This document shows positions 22,115 to 33,783 of a stretch of 64,000 nt of DNA, one piece after another. The position numbers were made by a program, and so were the translations under genes. Location of the stretch: NCBI GenBank assembly GCA_036873755.1, contig JAVTVY010025252.1:1-64000 (forward strand). Direction: 5' to 3'. This DNA is from Hanleya hanleyi. Taxonomy: Eukaryota; Mollusca; Polyplacophora; Lepidopleurida; Hanleyidae. How positions within the stretch are numbered: position 1 is the first letter of the stretch; each line of letters begins with the position of its first letter. Under the pieces are notes generated by a model that worked only from the letters and a program-made list of their open reading frames with translations, was not told the origin of the DNA and ran no database searches.

Positions 22115-22560
22115 ATTGGATTCACCGTATCTAGTGTATACCTTACCGGTTCCTTCAGCTGTACCTTAATGATACCTCCAGCTATAAAATGGCTGACCAT
22201 ATATATATACCTTCCTGGTACCTTGCATAAGACCCTATACCTTGATGGTACCTCTGGATGTACCTTACTTGCGCCTTGTTCTTGAACTGGTTTTATCCTC
22301 ATGTACCTACACTATACCTTAACAGGACCTTAGTGATACCTTGTTGCTGTGCCTTACTGATACCTTATTCAAGCGAGGTACAGTTAAGGCATCATTAGCA
22401 TTTTTGGAACGTACCTTACCTGTACCTTGTCCATGTTGGATCAAATGACAAATTTGGAGGTACAGATAAGGTATATGCCTTAACTGTACCTGTCCTGTAC
22501 CTATGTCAGATCTATGGCCTGTACCTTATTGAGACCTTCTTGATACCTTAATGATACCTT
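22115..22560. repeat. Right GGTACCTT word array of the 7.08-kb element
   Basis: Mirror of 15505-15960: many taccttNNtggtacct and aggtacagttaagg words in both orientations, ending next to the right terminus gataccttgttactgtgagg. Confidence 0.75.
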
Positions 22561-22573
22561 GTTACTGTGAGGG

Positions 22574-23455
22574 ATCACTTCAATGCACCTATAAGGACAA
22601 CATTCACCAGGAGGACCGTTCTCTATCACTTCAATATAACTATAATGGGAACATTCACCAGGAGGACCGTTCTCTATCACATCAATATACATGTACATTC
22701 AATGTGAACATTCACGAGGGGATCCATCCACTATCCCCTAAATATACCTATATGAGGTGAACACCCACCAAGGGGACAGTTCCCTATCACTCCATAAGGT
22801 GAACATTCACGAGGAGGAGCGTTCTCTATCACTTCAATATACCTATAATGTGAACACTCACCAGGATGAGCGTCCTCTGTCACCTAAATATACCCATAAG
22901 GATAGCATTCACCAAGAGGACCGTTCTCTATCACCTCAATATTACTATAAGGAGGACCGTCACCAGGAGGACCGTTCTCTATCGCCTCGATAATACCTAT
23001 AATGTAAACATTCACCCGGAGGACCGTTCTCTATTACTATAAGGAGAACCATCACCAGGAGGACCGTTCTCTATAGCCTCGATAAAAGCTATAATGTGAA
23101 CATTCACCAGGAGGACCGTCCTCTATCACTTTAATATACCTATAATGTATAACATTCACCAGGACGAGCGTCCTCTATCACCTCAATATATCCATAAGGA
23201 GAACATTCACCAAGAGGACCGCGTTCTCTCTCACTTCAATACATACATTTAAGGAGAACGTTCACCAGTAGGACTGTTCTCTATCACTTCAATATATCTA
23301 TAAGGTGAGCATTCACCGGGAGGACTGTTCTCGATCACTTCAATATACCTATAAGGTGAGCATTCGCCAGGAGGACTGTTCTCTATCACTTCAATATACC
23401 TATAAGGTGAGCATTCACCAGGAGGACTGTTCTCTATCACTTCAATATACCTATA
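22574..23455. repeat. 51-bp minisatellite, block 3
   Basis: Same orientation and register as block 2, about 17 units. The last four units (from about 23255) form a homogeneous subgroup with gtgagcattcaccaggagga and actgttctctatcacttcaa, indicating recent local amplification. The array ends at about 23455. Confidence 0.85.
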
Positions 23456-23499
23456 TACCTGGCACCAGGCAAATTTCCATAACCCCATACTACATATTT

Positions 23500-24610
23500 A
23501 TTTGTCTTAATTTGTAAATTGAGTACAGATGCATGAGACATGGTGGACGTTTCGTCCCCGAGGCCCCCCCCCCCCTCCCCCTGTACAAACCTTTTGGTCT
23601 TATATATGTTGGCATTTGTGGGAAGTTGATGCTGGGTCGACATCGGGCCTTACAGACTACTCTTTTGTGTTAAATGCCGTCATTTTCATCTGACGACGAT
23701 ACAGCTCACCAATCCCCAGCGTACGAGTTGTCACAGCGAAACAGCTCACCAATTACCTTTGTCAGAGCATTTCCATCATAGCTCTCTAGATTTATATCTA
23801 ATACCGCTTATGCCGGTGCTAGGGGCCGTGTTGTCATGTTTTGGATTATGGACGCGGATATTCTCTAATGGACGACGGCTGGATTATGAATGACGGACTA
23901 GACGCTTGTAATCCAAGTTGCCACATGAACAGGTACAATAAAAGCGTACCTGAGATACAACACATATCACGAATCGTTAGATTCTTGGTATGTGCTTCAG
24001 AATACGTTAACCGGAAGACTATACTGTGAAGTCATGTGGCTCTGTCAGTATGTCGGCACCTCTTCCCACTTCCCTTATATGTGTTGTAATTTTTACCTGT
24101 ATATGGCGAGATTCTGCTGGTGGATGTTTCGTCCCCGAGACCCGCCCCGTGTACAGACCTTTTGGTCTTTGATATACGTTGGCATTTGTGGGAAGTTGAT
24201 GCTGGGTCGACATCAGGCCTTAGAGACTAATCTTTTGTGTTAAATGCCGGCATTTTCATCTGACGACGATACAGCTCACCAATCCCCAGTGTACAAGTTG
24301 TCACAGCGAAACAGCTCACCAACTACCAATATACGAGTTGTCGGAGCATTTCCATCATAGCTTTCTAGATTTGTATATAATACCGCTTATGCCGGTGCTA
24401 GGGGCCGTGTGGTCATATCATCCAAGTTTCCACATGAACAGGTGCAGCAAAAGCGTACCTGAGATACAACACATATCACGAATCGTTAGATTCTGGGTAT
24501 GTGCTTTAGAATAGGTTAACCGGAAGACTATACTGTGAAGTCATGTGGCTCTGTCAGTATGTCGGCACCTCTTCCCACTTCCCTTATATGTGTTGTAATT
24601 GAACAAATAA
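23500..24610. repeat. Two tandem copies of a dispersed repeat
   Basis: 23525-24080 and 24085-24600 share long blocks (gttgatgctgggtcgacatc, ctgacgacgatacagctcac, taccgcttatgccggtgcta, tcacgaatcgttagattct, ctgtcagtatgtcggcacct). The first copy carries an 80-bp retroelement tail at 23838-23920 that is absent from the second. Diverged relatives lie at 28974-29220 (minus) and 58690-59130. Class unknown. Confidence 0.7.
23838..23920 (+). mobile_element. Retroelement 3' tail (80 bp), inserted in the dispersed repeat
   Basis: ttggattatggacgcggata ... tagacgcttgtaa equals the 3' tail of the RT element at 3817-4727, here on the plus strand. It lies exactly where the second repeat copy reads gtcatatcatccaag, so it is an insertion of the extreme 3' end only. 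Confidence 0.65.
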
Positions 24611-24649
24611 TCGTCACAACTGTCCGACAAATCTTGACCACGAACCACG

Positions 24650-25489
24650 TTTACTCCTGCGTCTTTCCTTGCTTTTCTTTGTTCTGTAATTTATGGCAGC
24701 AAGAAACAAAATGTCCTTTTCGTGACAATAGTTGCATTCCTTCCTCTTTGCTGGACAGGGTCCGAAATTTGGGTACACAATAGAAACACGTGCGCGGTGT
24801 TGAAGTTTGTTTACCAGAAAGGTCGATTTACGCGTCTCACAGGTCGTCGGTCATAGTTTCGTGGTTTTGCTCCTCTGTCCAGATGTGTCCGCTGACGCGA
24901 TCATATTGCTGGATTTGATTGACAGAGTCTGGTGCTACGTTTTCAATACCATGTGCCTCGTGTTCGGAAATTTCTAATGACATGGCCAGTTTGATTATGT
25001 TGTCCAGGGACATCTCTTGTTGAAGTGCGCGTCGTCATACTTTTTTATTTTTCCCCCTTGAACAATCTGATGTTTTATTTCGACATCTTTCGCGTCCTGG
25101 CTGTCAGTACCACAATTATTCACAAGTTTGCGCAGGCGCATGACGAACTGATCTATGTTTTCGTCGTCATGTTGTACAGCACGTTGCCATTAGAATACTT
25201 CATATTCGGTGTTCTTTTTCGGGGGAAAATAATCTCAAAATGCCTTGACGGTCTTCTGATTCGCGCCGTCAAATTCCTCTTCAGGGGGCAAAATTAGAGT
25301 TTCGTGGATATCGGATAAATCTTCTCCGCCCCGATCAAGGAACATGGCCCGTTTTCGGTCTGGGTCGGTAATGTTCCATGCGACACAGCTGTTTTCAAAA
25401 CGAGCTAGCCAACGTGCTAAAGTGCTAGAATCGCCATGAATGTCAATTGGTGCTATTTCTGCAAATATAGGGCCTTCCTGAACCGCCAT
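24650..25489 (-). pseudogene. Decayed Ty3/gypsy gag
   Basis: From an ATG at 25489 the minus strand reads M-A-V-Q-E-G-P-I-F ... L-A-R-W-L-A-R-F-E-N-S ... D-P-D-R-K-R-A-M-F-L, the N-terminal gag pattern of Ty3/gypsy elements. After frame changes it continues with N-I-D-Q-F-V-M-R-L-R-K-L and E-I-K-H-Q-I-V-Q-G, and ends near a zinc knuckle C-N-Y-C-H-E-K. Several stops and frameshifts interrupt it. No protease, RT or integrase follows, so the element is truncated at about 24650. Confidence 0.65.
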
Positions 25490-25649
25490 GGTCGAAAAGT
25501 TTCTAATGTTCTCAAAGGCAAATTTGGCTACGAAACAAAGTTCTGTGACAAAATGCAACCTTATAACCTTCTGAGAGAACGGATTTGGACCGTCTATGCA
25601 CTTGACGAATTTCTTCTTGGTTGGTGGTAAACAGCCGCTTCAAGATAAC

Positions 25650-25957
25650 CATCAGCAAAGCCAGAATAATACAGTCCGGTCAAAATTCTCGTCGTCAATG
25701 AAATAGTCTTCACAGAGGACAAACACAGATAGACACACACACAAACAAGACGGTTAGACGTGGACTGATCTTTATTACAAATGGCTCGGATTATATACAG
25801 GTAAATGCGCGCGTCGCGGTTAACCAATTACTCACGTAAATACCAAGTGACAATACGGTTGCGGTTTGATGGTCAAGCTCGCGTACGCGTTATATACATC
25901 ATTAGAATAGAGCGGTAGAGGGGAGGCTCTCGACGGTCAAATATATAGGCCATTACA
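25650..25957 (-). mobile_element. Probable 5' LTR of the gypsy element
   Basis: Lies just upstream of gag. The minus strand starts TGTAATGGCC at 25957, contains a TATA-like tatataatcc and an aataaag polyadenylation-type signal, and is followed by tggttatcttgaagcgg, a possible primer-binding region. The exact 3' limit is uncertain, and no second LTR is in the window. Confidence 0.45.
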
Positions 25958-27869
25958 GATATCTTTTTGAATTAAAAAAAAATGCTTGCAACCACAATGT
26001 ATCCAGTAGTTATTCATTGTTATGCTGGGTGTTCACGTCAAACATCACTTATTGGCGTAAAAGCCATGGTATGCTACTCACATAGTTTTGTTCCGTAGAA
26101 AGCTGGATACTGTTTTTTTCAGAAACTCGGCTTTCAATCGATTCCAGTGTATCGTACGAACACACCTTGCCACAAATAGACGATATATCGCCTCCCACAA
26201 GTATTCTATGACCTCGAGATCTAGAGAGCATGGATGATGGGCTATGGTTTTAACATAACATATTAAAGGAGATTTCCTACCACGCAACTTTGACGTACAG
26301 ATGCATTAATTTTCTATATTGCATGATAGTCCTCAATCGTTGCCCCAACGCAAACAATCACGTTCCCCCCGTATGCATTCTTGAAACGCACCCTAGTGAC
26401 ATTGAGGGGCATGATAAGATTATCAGGATAACTGTATTGCGATCGGCACTTTCGTGTTTACGGTTGACTCTACACCTTCATTGCACAATACGTTGGGCTT
26501 AAACCGTCATACCTCACTTTGAAGAAGAGTACGGGAGCTCAACAACAACAACATGCTGAAACCACCGACCAGCTGCCAGTCAATGGCAATACAGGACAGG
26601 GACGAGAGGTCAACGGCGACGATGTTGGGTTAAATTGGACTTAGATACAAGTCGCTTGTGCTCTCATCCTATTTTCATCTATGGCGTGTTAATGCGTCCG
26701 GAAGACATTTTGGTGAAAACCAAATTTTGAAGTCTGACCCAAGCTTCCTTAATCCCCTGATTCAAACACGAGAGAACACATATCCGAACAACCTGACCGT
26801 ATATTTATGTCAAGGGATGTTCACACTATTCTCCCAAATCAATGTGAAGTTGCTTCTGCGGAAAAACGAAACATTTGTTTTCAATTTATGGGTTGCAAAA
26901 CTTTGCGACAAGCATACCTTGCCGTTTTGTGCCAACAAGTGACGCCCAAGTCGGAAAACCAGTATACAAAGGAACACTAAATTGCCACGATGTGGTTGCA
27001 CACAGTTCTTAATTCCAATGGTTACCGGTGTCACTTTCTCGAGCCGAAATATATTTTTCATTCACATTGCTGTTCCCAGGAATTTGCATAGATTAACGAT
27101 CGATCATCTGAAATGGTACAATATTCGAATTCCAATACAGGTAGATTATGAACAAAGTTTTTGGGAACAGGTTATCCTTCGTGCATTCACAAATCGTCGA
27201 AAGAAATACCCAAGAATCAATCGGATTGACCAGAAGTACACCGTTTTGTCAAAGTTTCTAATTTTTCACCAATGCACCAACCAGTGTAGCCGAGACTAAA
27301 ATGCAAAAAAATAATAATAAAAGTAGTCAGTTTTAACTTCTTTTGCTCGGAGTAATTGTCAGGCACCAGAAAAAAGGCTTTCGAATAACAGATAACATAA
27401 TTCTGAAGTAGTTTATTGGTGCAAAATCGTCTGCTTCTTGTGTCAACAATACATGTAAAGATATTTAAACCAATATAAGCTTTATATGGAAATATGTGCC
27501 AACGACGATTTTGGTATTCGATTGGCTTGACAGAGAGAACAATGTGCTTTTTCTCCTCGAAACAGAGGCTTGTGCACAAATACACTAATTCAATATGGAT
27601 GTTGTTAATAAAAGAAATACCTCGGAGATCCTCAGAGCATATGATAAGATAAATTAGGCTTAATTAAGCTAAATATAAACTAGGCCCATGGGCATATATA
27701 GAAAGGTGGTTCAGAAGATAAACGCTGTTGCTTGATTGAGGGTTGGGACAGATACCATCCATAGCAAGTGAACTTCTCTTTGCATTATGTAGAATTTATT
27801 GCACTGTACTTCCATTTGTAAATTATTATTTTGTAATTTATGGCTCACGGGAAAAATACTGGCTGAATA
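25958..27869. other. Intergenic DNA, one transposase remnant only
   Basis: Apart from the Tc1-like remnant at 26050-26290 I see no coding exon set, tandem repeat or TIR pair. Short ORFs at 26658-27585 have no recognised domains. Confidence 0.4.
26050..26290 (-). pseudogene. Tc1-like transposase C-terminal remnant
   Basis: Across two frames the minus strand reads H-H-P-C-S-L-D-L-E-V-I-E-Y-L-W-E-A-I, close to the S-P-D-L-N-P-I-E-H-L-W-D motif carrying the last acidic residue of Tc1 transposases. This is followed by S-I-E-S-R-V and V-S-S-I-P-W, matching the usual end of the protein. Frameshifted and without ends. Confidence 0.45.
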
Positions 27870-28125
27870 TGATTTAACGTCGCTTTCAACTATATTTCAG
27901 TCATATCACGACGTTGGGTCCTATTCCTTTTCACACCTGGGAACCACACGAGAGGGGCCCTATTCCTTTTCAGATCCGGGAACCCCACAGGTGCCTCAGT
28001 TAGTCGCCTCTTACGACAAGCTCTCTGAGGAGCTAAGGCCTATTCTAACCATGACCTGCGGTGTGCACAGCGACATCCCAGGTCAATCCCGGAAGCCCCA
28101 AGGCAAAATAGATTTTAACTGATTG
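27870..28125 (-). mobile_element. SINE copy with gtcgtaagaggcgacta domain
   Basis: Read on the minus strand it contains cttgtcgtaagaggcgacta, then cacctgtggggttcccgg, and ends gatatgactgaaatatagtt-gaaagcgacgttaaatc. The last part is the 3' tail found on the 5S-derived SINE at 49464 and in part on the LINE at 33784. A segment around aaaaggaatagggcccc is duplicated. No clear Pol III head is seen. Confidence 0.6.
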
Positions 28126-29549
28126 TGATACCCGAGTATCATTTTTAGAGACTATCGATTGACTGGCTGAAATAGTGGAGATAGTAAAACTCAAAAGAAT
28201 AGCTGCTTCCTGAGTAGCAGATTTCTTTCTCAGAGTTTCAATCCAAAATAGTATATATTTGTTTGAAAAAGCCCCCCAAAAACACACGAAAAACTGGCCA
28301 TAATATCAAGCTGATCCGTATGTAGTGGTACTAAGGTAATATTAAACATACACCCGGTACTGGCACTGAATGAAAGTATTAGAACACATGAGTACATGAA
28401 ACAACAAGTGGCAAGACATCTATCTCAGACTATTTCAGTTTTCAGACATGTCAGATAATATTATTTCTAAGTCCAATTGATTCATCAATTTCACTACATA
28501 CATAAACATGTATTCCTAACACCAGTCCATGTGATGACCTAGTTTAGTCTTCTCTTCATTCATCAGAAACTAGACCCAGCATAGATACATGTACAGCCCC
28601 TAGAGCTATGGTAGGGCAGCTCTTTACACATGTACATGTTGCCTCCTGAACTGTATTTCTCCGAGCCGAGGTAAATCTTTGGAAGAGTGACCATAGAAGG
28701 CTTCCATACTTTAATGCGTATTAATCTGATATCTTGAAGGAAAACAATTAACAGAGTATTATGTAATACAGGTAAGGGATCAAGTACATGCTAAGTGATT
28801 ATATATAGGGCTACAAATCCTGACAACCACTGAACGATAACTATTCTAGTCCGAGAAACAATAAACAATTTGGAACTAGTTTTATACGTGTACTTCGGAC
28901 AACCCTAAAACCAGAAATTTTCTAGATCCCATAATAAAGGTGAGACGACTCAACTTTCTAAAAATATATACCCTCAAACAATAATCTCCAATGTAAAACG
29001 ATGCCGACGTGCTGACAAGAAGTCTTGTGACCCCACAGACAAATATTGTGACTGCATAATTCTAGAACCAAAAGTGATCCCTGTGAAGACTTGTATCCCA
29101 GCCACGCGTTGATTGTATCTGTTCATGTCCGCACGGCCCCTAGCACCGGAACATTTTTTGATGCATTTTCGTATTAAGCAAAAATACATGTGAGGCCCGA
29201 CGTCGAACAAACGCTTCAATCTTCGCCATGTTTAAATAGTGATAAATAAATAAATACTACAGAATCGGATAAACTAGAAAATCTAAAAAAATATTTAGAA
29301 AACAGTTCGGGTGGTTCATCTTGAAATCCGGAAGGATTTTACCCTACACAAACAGGTGAACTATCGATAACTCAGAGACAAGGAGTGATACCGAAGTCTA
29401 ATATACCGAGAAATAACTAGATGTAACTGTTATCATAAGGGATAACTGAGATACCCCCGCCCTGCAAGACACAAGTCTCCCGTTCGGAGTAATATTTCAA
29501 TACAGTATAAATAAAACCCAAGGATAGGAAGGGCCATAACTCTGTAACA
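28126..29549. other. Intergenic DNA with one dispersed-repeat relic
   Basis: 28974-29220 resembles, on the minus strand, the repeat of 23500-24610 (ggccgtgcggacatgaacag, acgcgtggctgggataca). The rest shows no gene or clear repeat. Confidence 0.4.
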
Positions 29550-31045
29550 AATGTGTGAATCGCATGGTAAATGTATTAAAATAGAAGCAAAATTTTAGGA
29601 GTATTAGTGCGGACAAAATTTTATCTACAGGATGGACAAGCCGATCTTGTGTCTCTCCCCCAGCTTTATTGCAGGACGGCGGGGGGGGGGGAGGAATATT
29701 ATAATGTAAAATACTGCTTGCTGATCGTGTTATCAGCACTCGTTACATGAATATTTGAAGAAATTCGTTTAAGTCCTGGTAATTTTGACCAAATATTTCA
29801 GGTCATAAATAAGAGATGTACATCTTCAAACCATATTAAACATGTATACAAAGTTTCAGAAACATCCAGTAATAACTGTGTGACTAGTTAATTACACAAG
29901 AACAGACTCTATATATTGGAATATATGCAGAAAATCGACAAAGTCCAAGTCTGGGTAATGAAGGCCGGGTAATTTTGACCAAATATTTCAGGTCATAAAT
30001 AAGAGATGCATATCTTCAACCATATTAAACATGTGTACAAAGTTTCAGAAAACATCTAGTAATAACTGTGTGACTAGTGTGACACAAGAACATGCTCTAT
30101 ATATCGGAATATATGCAGAAAATCGACCAAGTCCAAGTCTGGGTAATTTTGACAAAAATTAATATTTCATGTCACAAAGTTTCAGAACTTTCTGATAAAA
30201 ATAGTAGGAGCAGTTGATTACACTAGAAGCTTGTCTCTACATGGGAATAGATCCTGAAAATGGCAAAGTCCTATAAAGTTCAAAACGTCATAAATATGTC
30301 ACAAATTATAATTTCGCCTTGTAAATAGGACATGCACATCTTCAAACCATAGGTAACACATATGTAAAGTTTCATTAAAATAGAAGCAAAATCTTAGGAG
30401 GAGTAGTCCGGAAAAAATTGTGTGATCCTGAAAATGGCAAAGTCCTATAAAGTTCAAAACGTCATAAATATGTCACAAATTATAATTTCGCCTTGTAAAT
30501 AGGACATGCACATCTGCAAACCATAGGTAACACATATGTAAAGTTTCATTAAAATAGAAGCAAAATCTTAGGAGGAGTAGTCCGGACAAAATTGTGTGAT
30601 CCTGAAAATGGCAAAGTCCTATAAAGTTCAAAACGTCATAAATATGTCACAAATTATAATTTCGCCTTGTAAATAGGACATGCACATCTGCAAACCATAG
30701 GTAACACATATGTAAAGTTTCATTAAAATAGAAGCAAAATCTTAGGAGGAGTAGTCCGGACAAAATTGTGTGATCCTGAAAATGGCAAAGTCCTATAAAG
30801 TTCAAAACGTCATAAATATGCCAAAAATTATAATTTCGCCTTGTAAATAGGACATGCATATCTTCAAACCATAGGTAACACATATGTAAAGTTTCACTAA
30901 AATAGAAGCAAAATCTTAGTAGTCCGGACAAAATTGTGTCTACAGACAGACGGACATACGGACGGACGGACGGTATGACAGACGAACGGACGGACGGACG
31001 GACGGACAAGCCGATTCCAGTATGCCTCCCTAACTTCGTTGCGGG
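29550..31045 (-). repeat. Tandem repeats (about 174-185 bp) ending in (GACG)n
   Basis: Two units at 29785-30150 (cagaaaatcgacaaagtcca, taataactgtgtgactag), then four almost identical units of about 174 bp from 30251 to 30940 (gatcctgaaaatggcaaagt, tttcgccttgtaaataggac, cttaggaggagtagtccgg). The block ends with (gacg)n at 30955-31010 and aagccgattccagtatgcct plus gttgcgggggtataa. A single related unit at 29575-29700 has the same ending. ORFs through it are artefacts. Confidence 0.8.
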
Positions 31046-33269
31046 GGTATAAAAAAATTAAAATGGCGACCAATAACTCGTACAAACGTTACCTATAAAT
31101 TTGCATCTGCTTGTATAGTAAATAGATTTTAGACGGTCTGAGACAAACTCTTAGATGAAGATCAGAAGGGGTTCATCTATAACAGGTACATTGAGAGGAT
31201 ATGAGTCTCATATATGATATGATGTTTGAGACTAAAATAATGAGGTAAATTAGGTAAAATTACGATAATTAATCCCCGGTATTGTCAACTCTGATACATC
31301 TCTTCCTTGTCTCGACAAGCCCATTGGACACAGTCGTCCAAGCTGAAAATACTGTGTTATTTAAACTGATATGGAAAGGCGGGGTTGACAGTATAAAACG
31401 CGTTTTCATAATCATGGTGAATATGATGAATCGTATGTCCTCTCTAAAAATATCCTGGATATATATTTCATAAAAAATGACAAAAAAATTGAGCCAAAAA
31501 TATATGACATCTTATCGAGCTAATATATGGAAATTTCATTAGAAAATACTCTTAGCTTATTGAATTCATTCTCCGTGAATTTGACCGTATTTAAAAAGCA
31601 TTATGTCACATGACCGTTCCGTTAAAAGATCCAATGAAGTTAGCTGGTTTTTATTATATGACCTGGAAATCAAAGACTATAGTACAGAGGGGCACGAATG
31701 TGGGATACTGCTCGAGATGAGTCCGAAGATGTGGAAATTAGCTACTTTATTTCTCACATTCCTGATGCATAGTTGTCTGTTTTTTTCTTTAGAAAATCGA
31801 TATTACAAACGGTCTAAAGTTATATTAGGAAGAAATGAAATCGATTGTAGTTCACATAGACAACAGTATTTTCTAATTTGTGATGTGGGCTCTTCAGTGT
31901 GAGTGAGTGAGTGAGTAGGATTTAACGTCGTTTTCAATTTTTTCAGTCATATCACGATGGTGCCTACATGTGTCAATTATCCTGTCCACAGTTTCTATTA
32001 TCCTGGACACTGAGCAGCCCAGCAAGTACAGCACTGGGGGCACTCCGATGCCCACTAAGGGGTCATTTCAATCCATCGCTTTCTGGAGGTGTGTCGTTCT
32101 ATGAATGTGGTTGCGTCGGCGTCGAATATTACGGAACCAATCGGATGTGATCATTTGGGAAACGCCCAAATATACTCAGACATCACCAGTTACCGCATGG
32201 CTATGCGCAAAAATGTCAACGTATGATCGCACCATGATTTCGGATGATGATGATACGAGTACGGAATATATTAAGACGATGGCAGCTTAAACTAACAATC
32301 CTTTCTGGGATGACATGTTTAAAGCTTGGCATGAATTATGTATTAAAACAAACGTCGGCACCATTCTGTTGAAGAAATTTCTATACTTATTTATATATAC
32401 GTGACTTTATGAACACTAATGGCAAAACAATGGCTCAAATAAATTTGATGATTTCAAAAAGAAGTCTGATATAAAGGAAATTCCCTGGAATATAACAAAC
32501 TTAAACAAAATAAGTTCTTTGAGAGGCATTTAGAAGTTGGAAACTAGTAAACCAAACGAATTACCATGGAACTTCTTTGTCTATTAGCTGCATGGCGACG
32601 TTCCGTTGTAGTTCCTAACAGCGTTTTGAAAACGCTAATATTATCAGTACCATCTACGGCAATTTACCACCAATCAGTAGGTTAGATGCCAAAGAATATC
32701 AGATCCATATTATCTGTGAACATTAATGTTTGTGCGCATACAAAAAACTAAACCAGATCATTTAAACATATTATAATATGAAAATCGTATATTTGCCCAA
32801 AATGTATGTTCTCTCTGATTTACATCAAATTGAGATAATCTGTTTAAAGTCAAATGGTTATATGCTCTGTAGGCATGTCCGATGTATTCTTTTTTGACTA
32901 GTTTTCGAAATCGTATTTCGCTACCTTATCGTTAAAAAATGATTTGGGGTGTTTGTCGTGCCTCTTGTGCAGATCGATTTATCGATCAATGTATACAGGC
33001 AAAAAGAGCGTTAATCTTCTATATTACTTCCACGTAAAACAAATTAGTCAAGTCATGTTCACGCTTGCGAATAAGTCTTTTCCATCTACGAATTTGCGTT
33101 ACAAAGTAACTTGGGCGTGCAGTGAAATATATAGCCCCACGTTTAGCCAGTTTTGCGATAGTGCCGGTCACCTTGGAGGAATACACAATTACCGGTACAG
33201 TCACACAACTGAGTGTCACCACAAGCCAGGGAACCCGTTTTTAAATGGAGCAGATGACAACCTGTCGAC
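31046..33269. other. Region upstream of SLC5 exon 1A
   Basis: No exon structure is recognised apart from the SINE-like relic at 31900-32095. The last about 250 bp before 33270 probably include the 5' UTR and promoter of exon 1A, but no TATA box or initiator can be singled out. Confidence 0.4.
31900..32095 (-). mobile_element. SINE/LINE 3' tail fragment with (GTGA)n
   Basis: gtgagtgagtgagtgagta is followed by gatttaacgtcgttttcaat and ttcagtcatatcacgatggt, the same conserved domain as in the SINEs at 27870 and 49464, read on the minus strand. It continues with gcccagcaagtacagcactg and ggcactccgatgcccactaa. Confidence 0.6.
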
Positions 33270-33614
33270 ATGTCGAAACCACAATTCAGCATACATCCTT
33301 TGGACTACGTCGCGTTCATTGTGACCACAGTGATATCACTTGGAATTGGTCTCTATCATGCCTTGTCCAGCAGTCGACAAAGATCAACTATGAATTTTTT
33401 GGTGGGAGACCGGACCATGAGCGTGTTGCCTGTCTCGCTGTCTCTGGTGGTCACCTACATGTCGTCCATATTTCTTCTGGGCAATCCGGCCGAATCTTAT
33501 GTCTACGGGCTGCCAGGCGTACTGTTGCATCTTTCAGTCATTCTTGCCAATATTTTAGCATCCTGGATCAATGTGCCTTTACTCCACCCCTTGGCAATAA
33601 TCAGTGGATATAAG
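33270..33614 (+). CDS. SLC5 transporter first coding exon, version 1A
   Basis: 115 codons from ATG, ending S-G-Y-K followed by gtaaga, phase 0. It encodes the N-terminus and first three membrane segments of an SLC5 sodium symporter: F-S-I-H-P-L-D-Y, G-D-R-T-M-S-V-L-P-V-S-L-S-L-V-V-T-Y-M-S-S, L-G-N-P-A-E-S-Y-V-Y-G-L. Length, end phase and most residues equal exon 1B at 37433. No further SLC5 exon lies between the two, so 1A is either an alternative start joining exon 2 at 43088 or the stump of a duplicated gene. Its frame is intact and its variable positions are conservative, which favours function. Confidence 0.75.
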
Positions 33615-33783
33615 GTAAGATATACCTAATAAAAAAAACGCCCCAGCGCGTCATCTATACTTTTCATTTTCATGAACGAAATGATGAATAATATCGCATT
33701 TCACATAATACATGTAGCATTATTATAGCTCATGTAAATTCGTCGTATTTGCAATGGATGAAAGTTAACTTATTGTAGGAGAG

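Larger units (their letters stand above)
15495..22573. mobile_element. 7.08-kb TIR element with GGTACCTT word arrays and internal gene remnant
   Basis: The left end is CCCTCACAGTAGCAAGGTAT; the right end, reverse complemented, is CCCTCACAGTAACAAGGTAT (one mismatch). The minisatellite unit stops at ...ctctct (15494) and resumes exactly in register at atcacttcaat (22574), so the element sits within one 51-bp unit with no visible target-site duplication. Both subterminal zones are arrays of the same short word. Inside are two fold-back elements, a tandem repeat and a BEN-like gene remnant. The autonomous transposase is not identified. Confidence 0.7.

Noticed and set aside
11245..23455. CRISPR-like array
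   Set aside because: Units are contiguous imperfect tandem repeats without unique spacers, in animal DNA with no cas genes.
30647..31085. Arg/Ser/Val-rich ORFs at the (GACG)n end
   Set aside because: Translation of a simple repeat and of the 174-bp tandem unit.
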